Positions 28,889-39,265 of a stretch of 64,000 nt of DNA are shown piece after piece. Under the pieces are notes generated by a model that did not search any database, had not been told where the DNA came from, and worked only from the letters and a program-made list of their open reading frames with translations. Within the stretch, counting starts at the first letter, position 1. Each line of letters opens with the position of its first letter. Position numbers and translations under genes: made by a program. Origin of the DNA: Lactobacillus sp. MRS-253-APC-2B (lineage in GTDB: Bacteria; Bacillota; Bacilli; Lactobacillales; Lactobacillaceae); NCBI RefSeq assembly GCF_012843675.1, contig NZ_JABAFO010000001.1:62001-126000 (forward strand), read 5' to 3'.

Positions 28889-29602
28889 TTATTCCTCAGC
28901 AGAAACCTTCTGAGAAATATAAACCGTAGTTAATGTTACAAAGACATAAGCCTGAATAGCCCCAATGAAGACTGAGAAGCCTTGCCAAACGATTTCAAGC
29001 GGCAGACTGACCAGAATCGTTGGAACACCATGTGAAAAGGCCATCTGTCCAAGCAACTTCAGCAGCAGTTCCCCGGCAAAGATGTTACCAAAGAGCCGCA
29101 GACCCAGCGTCAAGAAGTTGGCAAATTCCTCAACCAAGTTAATTGGCAGCATAATGGCATATGGCTTGAGGTAAGAGCCAAAATAGTGCTTCAGACCGTT
29201 TTTGCTGATCCCGGCAAAGTGTGCCAGCATGATCATGCTTAACGAGAACGTCAGCGTTACGACTGGATCGGCAGTGGGACTTCTTACAATCTCGTTTCCA
29301 TTCCATCCGATCTGGAAAATCAGACCCAGCTGGTTTGAGAAGAAGATGAAGGCAAACAGTACGAAGGCCAAGAAGCTGTAGTTGCCAACTTCTGATGCGG
29401 GCATCTGTTCCCGCACGATACCGTTTGTGAATTCAATCAGCCATTCAATCAAGTTCTGACCACCCTTGGGCTTCATTTGCAGATGCCGTGAAAGGCCAAA
29501 CAATACAAAGAAGACCAAGACAAAGATAATGGCGCCTGAAATTACGTTAGTCGCATTGAACGTAAGGCCGAATAGCTTAAAAGTATAAGCTTCCTCGCCC
29601 AT
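28889..29602 (-). CDS. atpB: ATP synthase Fo a subunit
   Basis: 237 residues, five to six membrane helices forming the proton half-channels. The essential Arg is in [13 protein letters not shown], and the last helix has [16 protein letters not shown]. First gene of the atp operon. No atpI is found upstream. SD AGAGGTGG. Confidence 0.97.
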   Translation of the reverse strand: MGEEAYTFKLFGLTFNATNVISGAIIFVLVFFVLFGLSRHLQMKPKGGQNLIEWLIEFTNGIVREQMPASEVGNYSFLAFVLFAFIFFSNQLGLIFQIGWNGNEIVRSPTADPVVTLTFSLSMIMLAHFAGISKNGLKHYFGSYLKPYAIMLPINLVEEFANFLTLGLRLFGNIFAGELLLKLLGQMAFSHGVPTILVSLPLEIVWQGFSVFIGAIQAYVFVTLTTVYISQKVSAEE

Positions 29603-29699
29603 TTATATTCCACCTCTTTTCTTTATAACAATAATTTGGTTTGTAAATTGGATTCCATCTCGTTGAAACAACCACGAACTGTCCCAAGTTACGATCATT

Positions 29700-29728
29700 A
29701 ATATAGCATTATTTCATTAAAATTTCAA
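29700..29728 (-). promoter_or_regulatory. atp operon promoter
   Basis: TTGAAA (29723-29728), 17-base spacer, TATATT (29700-29705), about 98 bases upstream of atpB. The rest of the 313-base gap holds only the uraA terminator. Confidence 0.7.
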
Positions 29729-29858
29729 AAAAATATCAGCGTCTAAGAAAACGCCAACATCATCTCAATCCGTTGCTCAGCAAGCAGTTAGAGTTTAAGG
29801 TAATATATAAACCAACCTAATAAATTGTTGATAATTTATATCTATTCATTGACATAAA

Positions 29859-29898
29859 TAAAAAAATGATGACATTTGAGATAAAACGTCATCATTTG
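29859..29898 (-). terminator. uraA terminator
   Basis: AAATGATGAC / GTCATCATTT with T run on the minus strand, 18 bases after the stop. Confidence 0.85.
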
Positions 29899-29915
29899 TT
29901 TCTTTTTTAATTGGT

Positions 29916-31193
29916 CTAGTTGTTTTGCTTACGTTCGCTGGCAGCCTCATCAGGCAGGATCAGATTTAAAATGATCCCCAAGACCGCTGCTACTGCCAAT
30001 CCTGAAAACTGATATTGGCCTAATTTTAAGTAGGCATTACCAATCCCAATCACCAGAATTACCGAGCTGATCATCAAATTGCGCTTTTTGTTAAAGTCAA
30101 TTTGGTCTTCAATCATAACTCGCAGACCGCTAGAGGCAATCACACCAAATAATAAGAAGGAGATACCACCGATTACAGGTCCAGGAATTGATTCGATCAA
30201 TGCACTCAGCTTACCGACAAAACTGAAGAAGACGGCAAACATTGCAGCTCCAGCCAGCACGTAGACACTGTGAACCCGCGTGATGGCCAAGACACCGATA
30301 TTTTCACCATATGAGGTTACTGGCGGGCCCCCAACGAAACCAGCAATGATTGAAGCCGTCCCGTCACCAGCCAGCGTATGGTTCAAGCCAGGATCTTTAA
30401 AGTAGTTGCGTTCGGTCAGTTCGTTAAGAACCATGATATGCCCCATATGCTCAGTCATGGTAACGAACGCGATCGGTGCCATGCTTAAAATGGCTCCCCA
30501 GTAAAAATGCGGCTTATATGTTACAAATGGAATTTGAAAGTCTGGCAGACTGAACCAATGCGCGCTGGCAACTGGAGCCAGATCAACAATACCAAACAGA
30601 CAAGCAATCACATAGCCACAAACAATCCCAAGCAGAATCGGAATCAGTCCCAAAAAGCCCTTAAAAAACATATTGAATGCAATCGTAATGATCAGAGTCA
30701 GCATAGCTACGGCAAAGTAGCGCAAGTCATAGTGCGTACCATTCATCGTGGCATCCTTGGCAGCCGTACTGGCCAAAGAAAGACCGATTACCATCACGAT
30801 CGGGCCAACCACAATCGGCGGCAGTACTCGATCAATCCAGTCCGAACCGATCATCGTTACAATTAAAGATACCAGCAGATATACACAGCCAACTGCTACC
30901 GTTCCTTGAGCAATGCCGGGATAGCCAGTTGACTTCATCAATGCCATCATCGGCACGATAAAACTGAAGCTGGATCCCATGTAGGCTGGAATCTTATGCC
31001 ATGTAATCAGCAGATACATTAAGGTCCCAACCCCAGAACTAAAAAGGGCAATGCCGGGATTTAATCCGACCAGAATTGGTACCAGCACCGTTGAGCCAAA
31101 CATTGAGAACATATGCTGCAATGAAAGTCCAACCCATTGACCAAATTCTGGCCGTTCATCAACGTCTAAAACGACGCCATCGCGATGTGCCAT
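29916..31193 (-). CDS. uraA: Uracil permease (NCS2 family)
   Basis: 425 residues, about 14 membrane segments. It takes up uracil with protons. Family features: GLSLQHMFSMFGSTVLVPIL at the N-terminus, the signature TMTEHMGHI with the transport Glu, and GDGTASIIAGFVGGPPVTSY. A PyrR-controlled attenuator precedes it, so expression should fall when UMP/UTP is plentiful. With upp nearby it forms a uracil salvage set. SD TAGGAG. Confidence 0.94.
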   Translation of the reverse strand: MAHRDGVVLDVDERPEFGQWVGLSLQHMFSMFGSTVLVPILVGLNPGIALFSSGVGTLMYLLITWHKIPAYMGSSFSFIVPMMALMKSTGYPGIAQGTVAVGCVYLLVSLIVTMIGSDWIDRVLPPIVVGPIVMVIGLSLASTAAKDATMNGTHYDLRYFAVAMLTLIITIAFNMFFKGFLGLIPILLGIVCGYVIACLFGIVDLAPVASAHWFSLPDFQIPFVTYKPHFYWGAILSMAPIAFVTMTEHMGHIMVLNELTERNYFKDPGLNHTLAGDGTASIIAGFVGGPPVTSYGENIGVLAITRVHSVYVLAGAAMFAVFFSFVGKLSALIESIPGPVIGGISFLLFGVIASSGLRVMIEDQIDFNKKRNLMISSVILVIGIGNAYLKLGQYQFSGLAVAAVLGIILNLILPDEAASERKQNN

Positions 31194-31211
31194 AAAAACA
31201 CTCCTATGCAG

Positions 31212-31321
31212 ATAAAAATAATAGCCCTTGAGCGCCGGCCCAAAGACTACCTTAAAACAATCCGCAATTGGATGATTATTTTAACGCATCCTTTCAAACC
31301 TCTCTGGATTTGATTAAAGGA
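31212..31321 (-). promoter_or_regulatory. PyrR-dependent pyrimidine attenuator of uraA
   Basis: On the minus strand the PyrR-binding loop ATCCAGAGAGGTT is present within a stem TCCTTT..TCAAA / TTTGA..AAGGA (31289-31321). This closely fits the ARUCCNGNGAGGYU consensus. About 40 bases on is an intrinsic terminator of 12 pairs (31222-31249, with T tract to 31212); several pairs are G-U and exist only in the minus-strand RNA. Known mechanism: PyrR with UMP stabilises the anti-antiterminator and causes termination before uraA. Confidence 0.88.
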
Positions 31322-31348
31322 CCGATATTCAAGTTACCAGATAATAGC

Positions 31349-32122
31349 TTACTTGTTTTCACCAAAACTGTCAACCACGCTCTTTTTTCGCAGTCCCATG
31401 ATCCAAGCCGTAATCGGCACCGTCAGCAAAACGCCGATAAACGAGGTCAATACCATGATCATCTCACCAACGAAAATCTTGTTGTTTATGATCGTGCCTA
31501 ACGAATAATGCAGTCCCGCAAACCAGATAAACAGCGTTAAGAAGCCGCCAAAAAAGCCAAAGAACAAGGTATTAAAGGTCGTACCAATAATCTGGCCACC
31601 AATTGCCATCCCGCTTTTCATGATCTGCGCATTGTCAATATCAGGATGGGCATCTAAAATCTCGGTCAGTCCAGCCGACACGGCCATTGCTGCTTCAGCA
31701 ATGGCCCCCAACGTACTTAAAATCGTCGTCGTAACTGCTACTTTCAGATAGCTGATGCCGATTAAAAGCGACATTCCTTCCAAATCCTCGCTGTCTTCGG
31801 AACCAAAGCCTTGCACCATTGCCCAATGCTCAACACCGACAATCAACAACAAAAGAAGCCCCATTACGATCAGTGAGGCATAAAAAGCCGTTACAGTCGT
31901 TTTCAAATCATCTTCGCCCATAAAAATCGTTACAGCCAAAATAATCGTACCCGTCGTTAGCGTAACAAACATTGGCGGGACATGAAAAGCAATCAAAACG
32001 ATGGCAAAGTACAAAAAGCCAAAATTTAGCAGCAGACTTAAAAATGCGGTCCAGCCTTGCTTACCGCCAACCAAAATCATCAACACCATCAAGACCAGGC
32101 CCAGTGCTGTAATCGTACTCAT
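31349..32122 (-). CDS. YibE/F-like membrane protein (second of pair)
   Basis: 257 residues, about seven hydrophobic segments, YibE/F family of unknown function. A recognisable family stretch is TTILSTLGAIAEAAMAVSAG, with NAQIMKSGMAIGGQIIGTTFN. ATG 32122 overlaps the stop of the upstream gene by 4 bases (ATGA), so the pair is coupled. The terminator of the uraA leader lies downstream, so it can also end this transcript. Confidence 0.8.
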   Translation of the reverse strand: MSTITALGLVLMVLMILVGGKQGWTAFLSLLLNFGFLYFAIVLIAFHVPPMFVTLTTGTIILAVTIFMGEDDLKTTVTAFYASLIVMGLLLLLIVGVEHWAMVQGFGSEDSEDLEGMSLLIGISYLKVAVTTTILSTLGAIAEAAMAVSAGLTEILDAHPDIDNAQIMKSGMAIGGQIIGTTFNTLFFGFFGGFLTLFIWFAGLHYSLGTIINNKIFVGEMIMVLTSFIGVLLTVPITAWIMGLRKKSVVDSFGENK

Positions 32123-33234
32123 GCTTTTCCCTTCTTTCCCAACAGGATTGCCGCCAGACCACTGGCAATCGGAATGGCCAAGACGATGCCAATACCGCTG
32201 ATCAGACTCTGAACGGTTCCCAGACACATGTTCATCGAAAACGTATAGCCCCAAGAATTGCCATTTTTAAGATACAGCAGCGATGAGGTAAAGGTATCGG
32301 CCATAAAAATCAGAAACAAAACATTGACCAAGGGTCCCATGATCGATTTGCCAACGCTGCGGCCGGCCATAAACAGCTGGCCTTTGGTTGCGGTGGGATC
32401 GAGCTGTCTCAATTCAAAGATCGTGGCCACGATATCGCTTGATTCATCCATTACGGCACCCAGTGATCCCAGTAAGGTCTCGGCCAAAAACAACGGTCGG
32501 GGAACCTGGGTTACGTACTGCATTGATTCATAGTAAATGCCGCGCTCCTGCGTTAATTGGAAAACCAACAGGCTGATCAGCATTGCAATCAACGTACCAC
32601 AAACGGTTGCACCCAGCGTCGCCAGCATGCGCTTGGTCAAGCCCAAAATCAGAATCAGGCTGACAATCGTAAAGATCAGTGCCAAAGTGCCAAAAATCAA
32701 CAAGACATGGGCTGCCTGCATTTTAAGATCCAGCTCAATTGCCAAAACAAATAGAATCGAGTTGACCACTACACTGAGTAATGCCAGATTGCCTTGTTTT
32801 TTCATCATCAAAAGCAGAAGCAAAATTACCAGCCAAACCAGAAATACAATGACGGTATCGCGCTTATAGCCCGCGATCGTCGCATGCAGCAATCCATCTT
32901 TCTCATGCACGCGCGTTAAAAAGATCTCATTGCCGACTCGATATCTTTGATCCATTGCACCCGAATAAGAATAGGTATTGGTGACCATCAGCTTTTTTCC
33001 ACGATACTTACCATTGAGCATCTTGATTTTTAGATATTGCTTAGTCTGCCAGTCAACGTTTTTAAACTCGTCAGTCTGCTTGACTGCCTTTTCGTTCCTC
33101 ACCTGCTCGACTCTGGCCAGGGGACGCTGATAAAACGACTCATTATGAAACGTAAACAGAATCGCCCCCAGCCCAACGACCACCAAAATCAGCAGCCATC
33201 TGACAAAGCTGGATGAAACCTTTAATTTCTGCAT
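32119..33234 (-). CDS. YibE/F-like membrane protein (first of pair)
   Basis: 371 residues: one N-terminal span, an extracytoplasmic beta-rich domain (about residues 35-120, YLKIKMLNGKYRGKKLMVTN), then about seven membrane spans with GSLGAVMDESSDIVATIFEL and AGRSVGKSIMGPLVNVLFL. This layout is typical of YibE/F proteins. The pair is inserted between upp and the uraA/atp region. Transport of a small molecule has been suggested for such families but is not shown here. Confidence 0.8.
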   Translation of the reverse strand: MQKLKVSSSFVRWLLILVVVGLGAILFTFHNESFYQRPLARVEQVRNEKAVKQTDEFKNVDWQTKQYLKIKMLNGKYRGKKLMVTNTYSYSGAMDQRYRVGNEIFLTRVHEKDGLLHATIAGYKRDTVIVFLVWLVILLLLLMMKKQGNLALLSVVVNSILFVLAIELDLKMQAAHVLLIFGTLALIFTIVSLILILGLTKRMLATLGATVCGTLIAMLISLLVFQLTQERGIYYESMQYVTQVPRPLFLAETLLGSLGAVMDESSDIVATIFELRQLDPTATKGQLFMAGRSVGKSIMGPLVNVLFLIFMADTFTSSLLYLKNGNSWGYTFSMNMCLGTVQSLISGIGIVLAIPIASGLAAILLGKKGKA

Positions 33235-33342
33235 TTTTTCAGATCCTTTATTGGATTTATTTTTTACAATCAGCTACTATTTTACTATTTTTGGCGAACT
33301 TGACTTCATTTGAGCGCGGTTGTTAATAAATGTTAAGAAATC

Positions 33343-33381
33343 AAAAATCCAGTCCATGATTAGATCACAGACTGGATTTTT
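33343..33381 (-). terminator. upp terminator
   Basis: AAAAATCCAGTC / GACTGGATTTTT, 12 bases after upp. Confidence 0.88.
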
Positions 33382-33392
33382 AATTCAGCTAA

Positions 33393-34028
33393 TTACTTGG
33401 TACCAAACAGGCGGTCACCGGCATCGCCCAGACCAGGAACGATGTAGCCTTGGTCGTTTAAGCGTTCGTCCAGTGATGCCGTATAGATGTCAACATCTGG
33501 ATAAGCAGCTTGGATTGCCTTAACCCCTTCTGGAGCAGCAACCAGACAAGCAAACTTGATATTCTTTTCCTCACAGCCCCGCTTCTTTAAAGCGCCAATG
33601 GCATCAACGGCTGAGCCACCCGTTGCCAGCATTGGGTCAACAACGAATAATTGACGTTCTGAAACGTCGCTTGGCAGCTTAACAAAATATTCATGTGGCT
33701 TAAGCGTTTCCTCATCACGGTACATACCAATAAAACCGATCTTGGCAGCTGGAATCAGATCGGTAAAGCCTTCGACCATTCCCAAACCAGCCCGCAGAAT
33801 TGGCACAATGGCAACCTTCTTGCCAGCCAGTTCCTTTTGCGTGGTCTTGCAGATTGGCGTTTCGATCTCGACTTCCTTGAGCGGCATGTTCTTAGAAACC
33901 TCGTAAGCAATCAGTGTTGAGATTTCCTTGACCGTTTCGCGGAAAAACTTGGTCCCAACGTTTTTGTCGCGGATCATCGTTAATTTGTGTTGAACCAATG
34001 GATGTTCAATAACTTCAAACTTGCCCAT
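33393..34028 (-). CDS. upp: Uracil phosphoribosyltransferase
   Basis: 211 residues, converts uracil and PRPP to UMP. Key segments: [22 protein letters not shown], the PRPP loop [15 protein letters not shown] and the uracil-binding [17 protein letters not shown]. Monocistronic, with a -10-like TGGTACAAT upstream. Works with the nearby uraA. Confidence 0.98.
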   Translation of the reverse strand: MGKFEVIEHPLVQHKLTMIRDKNVGTKFFRETVKEISTLIAYEVSKNMPLKEVEIETPICKTTQKELAGKKVAIVPILRAGLGMVEGFTDLIPAAKIGFIGMYRDEETLKPHEYFVKLPSDVSERQLFVVDPMLATGGSAVDAIGALKKRGCEEKNIKFACLVAAPEGVKAIQAAYPDVDIYTASLDERLNDQGYIVPGLGDAGDRLFGTK

Positions 34029-34059
34029 GAATATATATCTCCTTAAATGTTTCTCAACT

Positions 34060-34068
34060 ATTGTACCA
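34060..34068 (-). promoter_or_regulatory. upp extended -10 promoter
   Basis: TGGTACAAT on the minus strand, 32 bases before the ATG. No good -35. Confidence 0.5.
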
Positions 34069-34111
34069 AAAACGTGCCTTTATGCTTAGGCAAAAAAATT
34101 AATTTTATCAA

Positions 34112-35137
34112 TTATTTGACTGATGCATCAAAATGGTGGCCGCCCGCTGACTTATTCAAGCGATTCATATAGGCGGCACCTAGTCCAGCAGCTTTTAATC
34201 CCTGTACCAGAATTGCTTTGACGTCGGCTTGATCGTCAAAAAAGCGCAGCCCGCCAAACAGATGCGCACTGGCATCACTGACATCATCCCCCAACGAGTA
34301 GAGGACGGCATTATCACTCCAGGCAATCTGATCTAAAATTTGTTTTTCAGCCATTACACCGACCTTAAACGGCTGATCAGCAATCCATTTATCAACCATC
34401 TGCCAGTCGGTTTGCGGATCAACAATGGCAACCGGGACGCCTGGTGCATAGTGGCGATACTTCATGCCTGGAGCCTTAGGCGTTTCGTTTTTGCCAACGT
34501 GGTGCCGGTCCAGATCAATCGAGCCAATTACTGATTCGATCTGGGCCTTGGTAACAGCTCCGGGCCGCAGAATTGCCGGTTGCGATGTTGAAAGATCCAG
34601 CACCGTCGATTCAACCCCAACTCGTGTCGGTCCATTGTCCAAGATTCCCGCAATTTTGCCGTTTAAGTCATGATAGACGTGCTGAGCCGTCGTTGGACTC
34701 GGCTTGCCAGAAGTATTGGCAGATGGGCCCACGATCGGTACACCGGCTTTTAAGATTAAATCAAGGGTTGGCTGACAGTCAGGGAAACGAAAGGCCACCG
34801 TTTCCAGACCACCAGTTACTGTTTTGGAAAGTGAGCCTGGCTTGATTTTTAAAATGATCGTCAATGAACCAGGCCAAAACTGCTTCATCAATTGCCGCGC
34901 GTTATCGGGAATCTCGGCTGCATAGCGCTCAACCATCTCAATTGAGGCCACGTGAACGATCAGTGGATTGTCACTGGGACGTCCCTTGGCCAAGTAGACA
35001 TTTTTAACGGCGTCTTCATTGGTGGCATCAGCACCCAGACCATAGACCGTTTCAGTTGGGAAAGCCACCAGCTGTCCATTTTTAATAGCCTGCGCCGCTT
35101 GATCAATCTCATTTAGCTTAAAAATCTTTGTTTCCAA
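34112..35137 (-). CDS. Threonylcarbamoyl-AMP synthase, Sua5 type
   Basis: 341 residues. It makes threonylcarbamoyl-AMP for t6A37 modification of ANN-decoding tRNAs. The YrdC domain (residues 1-205) shows GQLVAFPTETVYGLGADA, KGRPSDNPLIVH, and SANTSGKPSPT. The C-terminal Sua5 domain follows a linker with APGMKYRHYAPGVP, so this is the long two-domain type. The start is TTG at 35137 after GGAAGGAAG, 21 bases after prmC. Confidence 0.95.
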   Translation of the reverse strand: METKIFKLNEIDQAAQAIKNGQLVAFPTETVYGLGADATNEDAVKNVYLAKGRPSDNPLIVHVASIEMVERYAAEIPDNARQLMKQFWPGSLTIILKIKPGSLSKTVTGGLETVAFRFPDCQPTLDLILKAGVPIVGPSANTSGKPSPTTAQHVYHDLNGKIAGILDNGPTRVGVESTVLDLSTSQPAILRPGAVTKAQIESVIGSIDLDRHHVGKNETPKAPGMKYRHYAPGVPVAIVDPQTDWQMVDKWIADQPFKVGVMAEKQILDQIAWSDNAVLYSLGDDVSDASAHLFGGLRFFDDQADVKAILVQGLKAAGLGAAYMNRLNKSAGGHHFDASVK

Positions 35138-35158
35138 AATCGTGCTTCCTTCCCAGAC

Positions 35159-36019
35159 TTAAAAATTCCATGCATGAATCATCCGCATGCGATCAGCCAT
35201 ATCATGACGCGTTTGGATTTGCGCATTGGGGGCAACTTGATGGCAGAGATCTTGAATGCCCTGCTCCTGATCAAAACCGGTTTCGCCAAACAGCTGACCG
35301 CCTGGTGTTAGATGATCGCCAATCCTTTCAAACAGGCGATGATAAAATCCAAGGCCGTGCTCATCAGCAAACAGTGCAACGGGCGGCTCATAGTCCAAGA
35401 CCGCCTTATCCATTAGAGCAATCTCTGATGGCGCGATATATGGCGGATTGGTTACGATCAGATCAAACTTTTGATCAGCCAGGCGAGCAAACATGTCGCT
35501 TTCAATTTCGGGTAGATTGGTACCATGCAGACGCTGATTGGCGGTTGCTACGCGTAAGGCTCCAGCTGAGATGTCGCTGAGCGTCACTTGCCAAAGCGGC
35601 CGCTCCAGTTTCAGCGTAATACCGATTGCCCCACTGCCGGTTCCCAGATCCAAAACGCGCAGTGGCTTGTCTTTAGGCATTGTATCCAATACCCACTCAA
35701 CCAGTTCTTCGGTTTCGCTTTCTGGGATTAAGACATCGCGACTGACAATAAACATGCGGCCGTAAAATGGTGCCTTGCCAACGACATACTGTGGCGGCTC
35801 GTGGTCAGCTACGCGCTCAATGGCCTTGCGAAAGCGGACCGCCTCTTCAGTTGGCATCAGATCGCGATTATGCATTAAAAGCGTCGTGGTGTTCCAGTCA
35901 TGAATCATCTTGAGGATAAATTCTGGCGTATGCGGATCAAGTCCCCGCTCTTTGAGATAATCGGCTGCCCAGCGCTGTGCCTGAAAGTAGGTCCAGGATT
36001 CGCCGGTTGGCCTATTCAT
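35159..36019 (-). CDS. prmC: Release factor glutamine methyltransferase
   Basis: 286 residues. N5-methylates the GGQ glutamine of RF1 and RF2. The SAM site is [15 protein letters not shown] and the catalytic NPPY is in [15 protein letters not shown] 36019 overlaps the end of prfA by 8 bases, coupling the enzyme to its substrate gene. A longer in-frame start inside prfA is rejected. Confidence 0.96.
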   Translation of the reverse strand: MNRPTGESWTYFQAQRWAADYLKERGLDPHTPEFILKMIHDWNTTTLLMHNRDLMPTEEAVRFRKAIERVADHEPPQYVVGKAPFYGRMFIVSRDVLIPESETEELVEWVLDTMPKDKPLRVLDLGTGSGAIGITLKLERPLWQVTLSDISAGALRVATANQRLHGTNLPEIESDMFARLADQKFDLIVTNPPYIAPSEIALMDKAVLDYEPPVALFADEHGLGFYHRLFERIGDHLTPGGQLFGETGFDQEQGIQDLCHQVAPNAQIQTRHDMADRMRMIHAWNF

Positions 36020-37100
36020 TGCGCAGCTGCTCCAGTTTCTTGGTCTGATCGGCAATGATCAAGGCTTCGATGATCTCATCTAGGTCCCCAGCCATGATCT
36101 TATCCAGCTTGTTAAGCGTCAAGCCGATACGGTGGTCGGTAACCCGGTTTTGTGGGTAGTTGTAGGTCCGAATTCGTTCGGAACGATCCCCGGTCCCAAT
36201 CGCATCTTTACGCTTTTGGTCATAGGCATTCTGTTCTTTTTGCTGGTAGTAGTCATAGACCCGTGCCTTTAAGATCCGCATGGCCTTGGCTCGGTTCTGT
36301 TGTTGCGAACGCTCATCTTGCATGGCAACCACGATCCCGGTTGGCAGGTGCGTCATGCGAACGGCTGAAGAGGTCTTGTTGATGTGCTGACCACCGGCAC
36401 CAGAGGAACGGTAAACGTCGGTCCGAATGTCTTTTGGATCAATGTCGATCTCAACGTCTTCAGCTTCTGGCATCACTCCAACCGTTGCCGTTGACGTGTG
36501 CACCCGACCGGCTGATTCCGTAACTGGTACTCGCTGTACGCGGTGAGCGCCGTTTTCAAACTTCAGCTTGGAGTAAACCTTGTCGCCAGTGATCAGCAAA
36601 GAGATTTCCTTAAAACCGCCGACTTCGGTTTCGTTTTTATCGACAACTTCAACCTTCCAGCCTTGCTTTTCAGCATAGCGCAGGTACATATCATACAGAT
36701 CGGCCGCAAACAGACTGGCCTCATCACCACCGGCAGCCCCACGAATTTCCATGATAATGTTTTTGTCATCATTAGGGTCTTTAGGAATCAAAAGAACTTC
36801 CAATTCCTTTTCCAACTCGGCTTGGCGTTCCTTTAACGAGGCAATCTCATCTTTGGTCATTGCCGTTAAGTCAGGATCATCAATTTCACGAAGCATTTCT
36901 TCGTCATCTTTAATGGTTTGCGTTACCTGCTTGTACTCGTTGTATTTTTCAACGGTTTCACGCAGACTTCCCTCTTCCTTGGACAATTTCATAAACCGCG
37001 CCGTGTCGGCAATGACTTCAGGGTCACTGATCAGTTCGTTGAGCTCATCATAGCGATCGGCAACCGCTTGAAGCTTGTCAAAGATTTCTTCCATTTCCAT
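36012..37100 (-). CDS. prfA: Peptide chain release factor 1
   Basis: 362 residues, reads UAA and UAG. GGQ loop [20 protein letters not shown]. The codon-recognition tripeptide region has [22 protein letters not shown] 37100 ([11 protein letters not shown]) is placed by AGGAG; the second ATG six bases on is possible. It lies 2 bases after tdk. Confidence 0.97.
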   Translation of the reverse strand: MEMEEIFDKLQAVADRYDELNELISDPEVIADTARFMKLSKEEGSLRETVEKYNEYKQVTQTIKDDEEMLREIDDPDLTAMTKDEIASLKERQAELEKELEVLLIPKDPNDDKNIIMEIRGAAGGDEASLFAADLYDMYLRYAEKQGWKVEVVDKNETEVGGFKEISLLITGDKVYSKLKFENGAHRVQRVPVTESAGRVHTSTATVGVMPEAEDVEIDIDPKDIRTDVYRSSGAGGQHINKTSSAVRMTHLPTGIVVAMQDERSQQQNRAKAMRILKARVYDYYQQKEQNAYDQKRKDAIGTGDRSERIRTYNYPQNRVTDHRIGLTLNKLDKIMAGDLDEIIEALIIADQTKKLEQLRNE

Positions 37101-37102
37101 GA

Positions 37103-37690
37103 TTATTTCTCCTGTTTCTTGTTCAGCAGCGGGTGAAAGTAGTGCTTGCGACAAACCGGGTAATAAGACTCGTTGCCGCCGATCTGAACCTGCTCTCCCT
37201 CATAAACGGGATGACCGTCAAGCATGCGCAGGTTCATGGTTGCCTTATGAGGGCAGAACCAGCAGATGGTCTTCATCTCTTCAATCTTGTCCGCATAGAT
37301 CAAAAGATACTTGGAGCCCTCAAACAGCTCATTGCGAAAATCATTCTTCAAGCCAAACGTCATGACGGGAATATTCAGCTCATCAACGATCCGGGTCAGC
37401 TGTAAGACATGTTCTTTGGACAGAAACTGAGCCTCGTCAATCAAGACGCAGTAGATACGATGATCAATATTTTTGACATATTCGTAGACGTCAGTATCTT
37501 TCATAATCGGATAAACCTTCCGTTCCAGACCGATTCGACTGGCGATGGTTCCGCGCCCCGAACGAGTATCCACGCCGCTGGTCAGTAAAACAACCGGCTT
37601 CCCCTGCTCCTCATAGTTGTGAGCTACCTTTAAGACGTCGATCGACTTGCCCGAATTCATCGCACCATACTTGAAGAATAACTGTGCCAC
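37103..37690 (-). CDS. tdk: Thymidine kinase
   Basis: 195 residues, type II thymidine kinase. P-loop [16 protein letters not shown], catalytic Glu in LIDEAQFL, zinc cysteines in CWFCPHKA plus PVCRKHYF. The start is GTG at 37690 after AAAGGTGAAAG. First gene of tdk-prfA-prmC-sua5. Confidence 0.97.
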   Translation of the reverse strand: MAQLFFKYGAMNSGKSIDVLKVAHNYEEQGKPVVLLTSGVDTRSGRGTIASRIGLERKVYPIMKDTDVYEYVKNIDHRIYCVLIDEAQFLSKEHVLQLTRIVDELNIPVMTFGLKNDFRNELFEGSKYLLIYADKIEEMKTICWFCPHKATMNLRMLDGHPVYEGEQVQIGGNESYYPVCRKHYFHPLLNKKQEK

Positions 37691-37723
37691 GCTCTTTCAC
37701 CTTTTCTTTGCAATAGTAACTAA

Positions 37724-37752
37724 ATTATACCGAAAATCAGATCTATTTTAAA
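37724..37752 (-). promoter_or_regulatory. tdk operon promoter
   Basis: TTTAAA (37747-37752), 17-base spacer, TATAAT (37724-37729). Confidence 0.65.
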
Positions 37753-37927
37753 CTGTCTGACCGTTGGCTGCAATTCAGTCGACACAAGTATAAAATTTTA
37801 TCACAGATTATGATCGCTGTGGGGCTTTTAGCTGATTTGGGCTGGATGGCTTTCTTTTTTTTCCTTCTAAGTTTAAAATTGACCGGTACTATAATAAGTT
37901 AAAAATTATTTTGCGAAAGGATTTTTT

Positions 37928-39265
37928 ATGTCACTGAAAAGCTCATTTGCTGAATTGGCTGGCCGCTCCAGCTACTGGTTTTTACATACCTTCATGCACG
38001 GCGGCAGCTCTTTGCCTGGCAAGATTACTTTAAAATTGGATCCTGATATTCTGCAGTCATTTGCCAAAAAATATGATCTGGTTATCGTTACTGGAACCAA
38101 TGGCAAGACCTTGACGACTGCCCTGAGCGTCCGCGTTCTGCGCGAAAAATACCATGATGTCTTGACCAACCCTACCGGATCGAACATGAAGCAGGGAATT
38201 GTCACGACTTTTATTACCGCGCCCAAGCCAAAGCAAAAAGGCCTGGCTGTCTTGGAAGTCGATGAGGCCAACGTTGCTATCGTTACTTCTTACATCACGC
38301 CAATTGCATTTGTCTTTACCAATATTTTTCGTGATCAAATGGATCGTTATGGCGAAATCTATACGACCTACGAAAAGATTCTCAAAGGCGTGCGCATGGC
38401 ACCAAAGGCCACGATCATTGCCAATGGCGACGAACAGCTCTTCAATACGCAGGACCTGCCCAATCCGGTAATCTACTATGGCTTTAATCATGAGCATCAT
38501 GATGATCTAAGAGCTCCCGCCAATACTGATGGTCTGCTGTGTCCTAAGTGTCAGCATATTCTGCACTACCACTTGATCACCTATGCTGGGTTGGGTGACT
38601 ACTTCTGTCCACACTGCGGCTTTAAGCGACCCAAGCTGGACTATGCCGTTACCAAGCTGGGCAAGCTGACGCCAACCAGCTCGACGTTTGAGCTCGATGG
38701 TCAGGAATATCGCATCGGCATCGGAGGCCTTTATAATATCTACAATGCCTTAGCAGCCTATGCTTTAGGCCGCTTTTTAGGCGTCAGTCAGGTTCAGATC
38801 AAACACGCCTTTGAATCTGATGAGCGCGTCTTTGGCCGCCAAGAAGAGATTAATATCGATGGTAAAAAGACAACCTTGATTTTGGTTAAAAACCCGGTTG
38901 GACTCAATCAAGTACTCGACATGATTGAAACTGACCCCGAGCCATTCAGCTTTGTCTTCTTATTAAATGCCAACTATGCAGATGGGATCGACACCAGCTG
39001 GATTTGGGACGGCGACTTTGAAAAGCTGACTCAACATGACATCAAGCAATACATGACCGGCGGCGAACGCTACAAAGACATCACCACGCGCTTGACGATG
39101 GCCGGAGTCGACAATATCTGGAAAGAACCAGAACTTGCCAGCGTACTGACTAAAATCAAGGATCTGCCAACCGAGCACGTCTATATCTTAGCCAGCTATA
39201 CGGCCGTCTTACAGCTGCGCAAACTGTTGGCCGAAAAAGGATACATTAAAGGAGGGATGGACTAA
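37928..39265 (+). CDS. murT: Lipid II isoglutaminyl synthase, MurT subunit
   Basis: 445-residue Mur-ligase-like subunit. With GatD it amidates D-Glu of lipid II to D-isoglutamine. Features: P-loop VTGTNGKTLTTAL, a four-cysteine zinc ribbon (CPKCQHI ... FCPHCGFK), Mur-ligase region NAFVFTNIFRDQMDRYGE-like (here FVFTNIFRDQMDRYGE), and a C-terminal DUF1727 domain. SD AAAGGA. The stop overlaps the gatD start by one base (TAATG). Confidence 0.96.
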   Translation: MSLKSSFAELAGRSSYWFLHTFMHGGSSLPGKITLKLDPDILQSFAKKYDLVIVTGTNGKTLTTALSVRVLREKYHDVLTNPTGSNMKQGIVTTFITAPKPKQKGLAVLEVDEANVAIVTSYITPIAFVFTNIFRDQMDRYGEIYTTYEKILKGVRMAPKATIIANGDEQLFNTQDLPNPVIYYGFNHEHHDDLRAPANTDGLLCPKCQHILHYHLITYAGLGDYFCPHCGFKRPKLDYAVTKLGKLTPTSSTFELDGQEYRIGIGGLYNIYNALAAYALGRFLGVSQVQIKHAFESDERVFGRQEEINIDGKKTTLILVKNPVGLNQVLDMIETDPEPFSFVFLLNANYADGIDTSWIWDGDFEKLTQHDIKQYMTGGERYKDITTRLTMAGVDNIWKEPELASVLTKIKDLPTEHVYILASYTAVLQLRKLLAEKGYIKGGMD

